From Zeugodacus cucurbitae (Eukaryota > Arthropoda > Insecta > Diptera > Tephritidae): a stretch of 64,000 nucleotides of DNA. The position numbers were made by a program, and so were the translations under genes. A model generated the notes under the pieces. It had not been told where the DNA came from, made no database searches, and saw only the letters and a list, made by a program, of their open reading frames with translations. The DNA lies in NCBI RefSeq assembly GCF_028554725.1, contig NC_071667.1, positions 55,855,501 to 55,919,500 of the forward strand, written 5' to 3'. Positions 58,843 to 64,000 of the stretch are shown piece after piece (position 1 is the first letter of the stretch; every line of letters begins with the position of its first letter).

Positions 58843-61800
58843 ATGCGAATTATGGAGCAGAAAAGTGCGGTAAACCATCGCGCTAGTCTAATTGTGCTGT
58901 GCGTCAGCGTTTGGTTGTGTAGTTTAAGCGGCTGTGCAGTGGCGGAGTCGGTGTATGTGCAGGATTTGAAGGGTCTCTCGTGGACGCTAACTAATGGCAC
59001 TTACAGTAAGTCTACCTTTTGAAGTGTCCAAATAATATGCAGCAAAAAGGCGCGGCTTATCACTTAATTGCCAAGTAATAACGCGTTTATTGTCTCATTA
59101 TGGTGTGGCAATGAATACTTTGTATCTTCCTATTGACTTATATAGTGTCTTTCGAAAGATAAGATAGATTTGTGTAAAGTTTTATGTTGATTACCATTAG
59201 GCGTGTGAACCGCTGGACTTGTGAAGTGTGTTGTGCAGAGCACGAAGTATAAGTACATATATAAAGGGACAAATGTCTCCAAAAAATTGATTTTTAGTAG
59301 AATCTCAAAGGTACACTTAAGTTTATTCGAAAAGACACTGACTTTAGTGACAGTTTAAAAAAGATTTTCTAAATTTCCACATTGTTTTTAAAATTAAAAT
59401 TAGAGAACCATATACTCCTAAATTGTCGCAAATGCATAACTATTGATCGAATCTCGATCTTCATGAATGTTAATCAACACATCCCGTGTGTTGCTCTTAT
59501 GGTGATTTTTCTGATCAGAATAAAAAACTTTGGAACTTTTTTAAATTTGAACATAATATGTTAAGCCGAAAATTTAAAAATTCACTATACTTTTTGAACC
59601 TACCTCGTATGCTGGGATCCACTTAAGCAAATTTCATTTCATAAATTTTTTTTTTTTTTTTTTTCAAATGCCACACATTTCTATTTTATGAACCAATTTT
59701 CCCTTTAATTGTTCCAATTATAAGCAAAAAGTGACTTTGTTAGCGATTCATGCTTGAATTATTTAATATTCACAATTATGGAAATATAGGCAAACAGATC
59801 TGTTGTTTACTAGCAAAATTTCAACAATGAGTAATTATTGAGAAAGTGTCGTAGTAAATAAAGGGCTTTTCAAAAGGGACGCTACAAAAGTAGACCGATA
59901 GGGACAGCAACAACGCCATATTTTTCCCGCTCTTTCGACATTTCTCTTCAGTAAGCTTTGCCATTTCATTATTGAAAGATATACGATCCAACAACGAGTT
60001 GAAATTATTAAAATTTACTACCGAAATTCGGAGTCAGTGGCCTCAACATTAAGAGCGCTACGTCCAATTTATGGTCGTCATAATCGTCCTGTCAGATCAG
60101 TAATTGAGCGTCTAGTGGAAAAATTTTAATCCACAGGCACCGTACAAAATGTTCCCGTGTCAGTGAGACCAAAAAGTGCCCGTAGTGTTGAGAATATTGC
60201 TGCCACTAGCGCATCAATTGAGGAAAACCCAAATATGTTTCTCACACGTCATTCTCAAGCGTTCGGCATCTCTGTGACGTCGTTGTGGCAAAGAGATCTT
60301 GGTCTACATCCTTATAAGATCAAATTGACGCAAGAACTGAAGCCGCTTGACCACCACAATCGTCGTATGTTCGTGAATTGGGCTAAGCAACAACTTGAAA
60401 ATGATCCGGTTTTTCATCGAAGAAAATCAGCTTCAGCGATGAGGCTCATTTCCGGCTGAATGGCTTCGTCAATAAGCAAAATATGCGTTATTGGTCAGGC
60501 AGCAATACACACGTACCCCATGGATCCCGATAAAATTACGGTTTGGTGCGGTTTATGGGCCGTACTTCTTCCGTGATGATCAAGACCGGCACATAAATTT
60601 CTATAGGGAACGGCCAAGTAATTCATCTTAGATTTAGCAGTTTCTTGTCGTAACAGATTAACGAAATATTCAATATCAGTGGACAAAGTAAAAATAATAA
60701 AAAATCGATCAATATAGAAGATCTATGAATAGAAAAGAACAAATTTTCGTCTGTCAGTTTAAATAGTCTCCTTTTTATATGAACGGTTTTCGATCCAACT
60801 GTTTTAGTGATTTTTGCCATGAATTAAATTTATGACTCTTCTAAAAATTTGTTTTCAAACTTCTTCTTGAAAAGAGTAAGGGTTAAGTGTTCTTCAGATA
60901 TATTTTGCAGAAAACTTCGATTTCCCTAAAGATGATTTACAAATGAAACCTTAAAACTGTCTATGTAAATACAAATAAGAAGTTGTAACGAAGGCATTTT
61001 CGGTTTAACTGTTCTTATGAATAAACATAGATCGTATCAATTTGAGATATAAATTTATAAATTAAATACGAGTATCGATATAGGATAGAGTTAACTTTTA
61101 TTACCAATGAAATCTATTTTCTAACCTCCAAATTTCACTTTCAGCTAATACGAAGGTGAAAATACCATCGGGTGTCTACAGCGCTGTAGCGGGTGAAGAT
61201 GTACTCAAGTCCTACAATGACATTGACATGCGTTACATTTCTTATGGCAACTGGACCTATTCACTGGAGTTTGCTGGTAAGTACCACATTAACTTATCTC
61301 TTAATAAACATTAAATTTCCCGTATTTTCGCATTTCAGAAGAAATCAAAGACTCGCGTCTAGTCAACCTCACATTCCATGGTATTGACACGATTTCGGAA
61401 ATTTATCTCAATGGTCATTTACTGGGTCACACCGACAACATGTTCGTACGCTACACCTACGAAGTGGGTCACATATTGCAGGATGTGAATCAATTGGTGG
61501 TGCGTCTGATCTCGCCGGTACATGCGGCGCGTGCGAGAGCCGATGAGCTGACGGCGCGCAATGTGTCTGTGCCACCCGCATGCCCACCCGTCAGTTATCA
61601 CGGTGAATGCCACATGAATATGCTGCGTAAAATGCAGGCGAGCTTCTCTTGGGATTGGGGGCTGGCGGCGCCTTCAATGGGTATCTGGTAAATTATGTCA
61701 ATTATGTCTTATAGCTTTCAATTGAACTGGATACTTATAATGTGAGTGTGTCTTTGAAGGAAGCCAGTAACGCTGGAGTTCTATGAGGTGGCTTTGATAC

Positions 61801-64000
61801 GCGATGTGGATGTGGCAATTAGTCGTAATGAAACGCACTGGAATATGCACATACGCGTGTTTATCGACAGCGGTGGCAGACAGGATTTCTATGCCGAACT
61901 GAAATTTTATGCGATGTAAATTTTGAACATTTTTTGTTGTTATATACTGTTTGGTGTACTAATTACTGTTATTTTCTAGTGAGCTTATGGAGGAACCCAT
62001 TACAATAAGTACTTATTCGAAGCAAAAGTTATCATGGCAGAATCCCATTATCACCTTCGATCAAGCGCTACCCATTGTAAGTGAGAATTATTGAAAATTT
62101 TAGAGACCTCTGCTTTCTTTTTCTATAATTTGATCTTTGACTCTTTAACTTTAAATAAGTTCTGCAATATTCCACAAAATATTAATGTATCTCTAATTTG
62201 TTCCCTTAGGAAAACGTGACTCTTTGGTGGCCCAACGGTTATGGCGATCAAAAATTATATCCACTACATTTTTCCATGAAAGCCTGGCTCAATCGGAACG
62301 GGCTCAATCTGCGAGCGCGTACTACATCTACGAAGAATATACGAGTAGGTTTTCGTACGATCGAGTTGGTTGAAGATGCGGCCAAGGAAGGTAAAGAATT
62401 GATAAATGAATCTCGGAATAAATTACAATATTAAAATAATTACATAAAAAACAGGCGTCGGCAACTATTTCCTGTTCAAAGTGAATGGCGTGGAGATCTT
62501 CATGAAGGGCACCAACTACATACCCATGCATATACTGCCGGAGCTGAGCTACGACGAAAATCAAAGTGGGTCCCATTTTTATTTTATTATTATTGCATTT
62601 CCTGAATACTTTTGTCTCACACTTTTCAGTACGTTATCTGCTGACGGCCGTCAAGGAGGCGAATATGAATATGATACGCATTTGGGGTGGCGGCGTCTAC
62701 GAGAGCAACGAGTTCTATGATAAAGCCGACAAATATGGCATACTGGTGTGGCAGGATATGATGTTCGCATGCGCTATGTATCCCGCTACAGATGATTTTC
62801 TCGCTTCGGTGCGCACAGAAGTCATACAAAATGCTAAACGCATCGCTTACCATCCGAGTATTGCGATTATAGCGACGAATAATGAAAATGAGGCAGCGCT
62901 CGTGGATAACTGGTATGGCACGGCCGGTGATCGGTCGCGTTTCGAGGCGGAATATCGTGAGTTATATATTGGCACCGTTTTTCATGAGTTGAAGATCATA
63001 CAGGATAGCTCACGACCAAAGCCACTGATATCTTCGCCATCGAATGCAAAGGCGAGTGAAAAGGATAATTATATTTCAAATAATCCAGGCGATGAGAATT
63101 TTGGCGATAGTAAGTTGAAGAAAGTTTGAGTTCCTTCTAATTAATATGCTAACTAATAATATTTATTTCTCAGTACACTTCTATACGAACTTTGAGGACG
63201 CGTGGAACCCAAACACCTATCGACGTCCGCGCTTCGCTTCCGAGTATGGTTTTCAGAGTTTGCCGAAACTTACTTCCTGGCAGTTGACTATGAACCCTAA
63301 GGATGATCTGCTCAATTTAATACATCACCGTCAGCATCATCCCTCTAATATGACTATGATAATTGCCTTAATAAGACGTCACCTGCCGTTGCCACTACCT
63401 GAGGATGATAATTATGTCGATGCCTTGATCTATTTTAGTCAAATTTCGCAGGCGATGGTGACAAAAGTAGAGACCGAAGTCTATCGCAGTTTGAGAGACA
63501 CAGAACATCACACAATGGGCGCACTCTACTGGCAGTTGAATGATGTTTGGGTGGCACCATCCTGGTCAAGCATTGATTTCTATGGCAATTTCAAGGTTTC
63601 CGCACATTTGACACTTAAGCTTCCAAATCCAACTTATAATTTGTGTTTTTTTTTCGGTGCTTCATATAGTTACTCCACTATTGGGCGAAATACTTCATGG
63701 CACCCATACATATTGTGGCACTCTACGACTCCGATCAGGAAGCAGTGAATGTGTCGTTAATTTGCGATCAGTTGCAAGTGAACCACAAAGGACTTCACGT
63801 ATCTATGAATATCTACAAATGGTCGGATTTGTTTCCGAAAAAACAAGTTGTTTGGCCAGTCGCTTTGGTATTACCTTACTTTATTGATATCAGTTTACAC
63901 TTAGCTAAATTTTTTTTCAATCTGCAGAAACCCAATGGTGTGCAGTACGACAAGATAATACCGATTGATACCATTTTCGAAGGGGCCTTCACTAAAACCA
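58843..64000 (+). CDS. Beta-mannosidase (GH2), copy C, 3' end beyond the window
   Basis: Exons 58843-59005, 61145-61276, 61339-61687, 61760-61915, 61980-62076, 62210-62390, 62455-62565, 62630-63109, 63174-63595, 63670-63867 and 63928 onward, 787 codons so far; about 110 more are expected from copies A and B. Signal peptide: ASLIVLCVSVWLCSLSGCAVA. GH2 features in order: NLTFHGIDT, GHTDNMFVRY, WWPNGYG, NMIRIWGGGVYES, WQDMMFACAMYP, acid/base Glu482 in TNNENE, nucleophile Glu580 in SEYGFQ. All catalytic motifs are canonical, so this is the best candidate for the ancestral lysosomal/secreted enzyme. Internal exons of 156, 181, 111, 480, 422 and 198 nt match copy A exactly. It is transcribed away from copies A and B. 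Intron 1 (2.1 kb) contains a Tc/mariner relic. A second start at 58852 is possible. Confidence 0.93.
59861..60606 (+). pseudogene. Tc1/mariner-like element relic, copy 2 (intron 1 of copy C)
   Basis: It starts TA|AAGGGCTTTTCAAAAGGG, the same end as the minus-strand copy at 11780. Frames with stops then encode an N-terminal DNA-binding part, RRMFVNWAKQQLENDPVF, and after a one-base shift FSDEAHFRLNGFVNKQNMRY, which contains the first catalytic Asp. It stops near GGAACGGCC at about 60605 and lacks the rest of the catalytic domain. Non-functional. Confidence 0.75.

Overview
The window is animal nuclear DNA: AT-rich, with spliced genes using GT-AG introns, long non-coding stretches and many transposon remnants. 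The genes and repeats point to a higher fly, most likely a tephritid fruit fly. That is inference from the repeat types and protein style; no species can be named. Exon structures were built by hand from splice sites and reading phase. The three complete multi-exon genes whose products I recognise close exactly in frame.

Layout: (1) 1-5.8 kb is the 3' part of an unrecognised basic, Ser/Pro-rich protein gene on + with a long AT-rich 3' UTR. (2) 5.9-28 kb is a transposon-rich gene desert. It holds two nested inverted-repeat elements, a LINE 3' end, copies of a dispersed 1.4-1.5 kb repeat, a Tc/mariner relic, a 5'-truncated R1-clade LINE with a 737-codon open frame, two or more MITEs, a broken mariner and a Mutator-like MITE. 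(3) 28.5-36.0 kb (+) is a membrane-anchored aminopeptidase P (M24B) homologue of 704 aa that has lost most of its metal ligands. (4) 38.0-64 kb is a cluster of three beta-mannosidase genes (GH2). Two lie head-to-tail on - (904 and 937 aa) and one on + is cut by the window end. A small secreted-protein gene, a ~940 bp AAAAT pentamer array and a Helitron lie between the second and third copies.

The genes do not form an operon. The shared theme is secreted or surface hydrolases: lysosomal/secreted glycan trimming by the beta-mannosidases, and a surface peptidase-fold protein that is probably not catalytic. The + strand copy looks most like the ancestral beta-mannosidase. The two - strand copies have diverged around the active site. 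Exon sizes are largely shared among the three, which supports tandem duplication.

The most notable observations are the aminopeptidase P pseudoenzyme, the Asn-to-Ser change next to the acid/base Glu in one beta-mannosidase, a 63-nt in-frame intron in the same gene, and several transposons whose ends can be defined to the base, including nested insertions.
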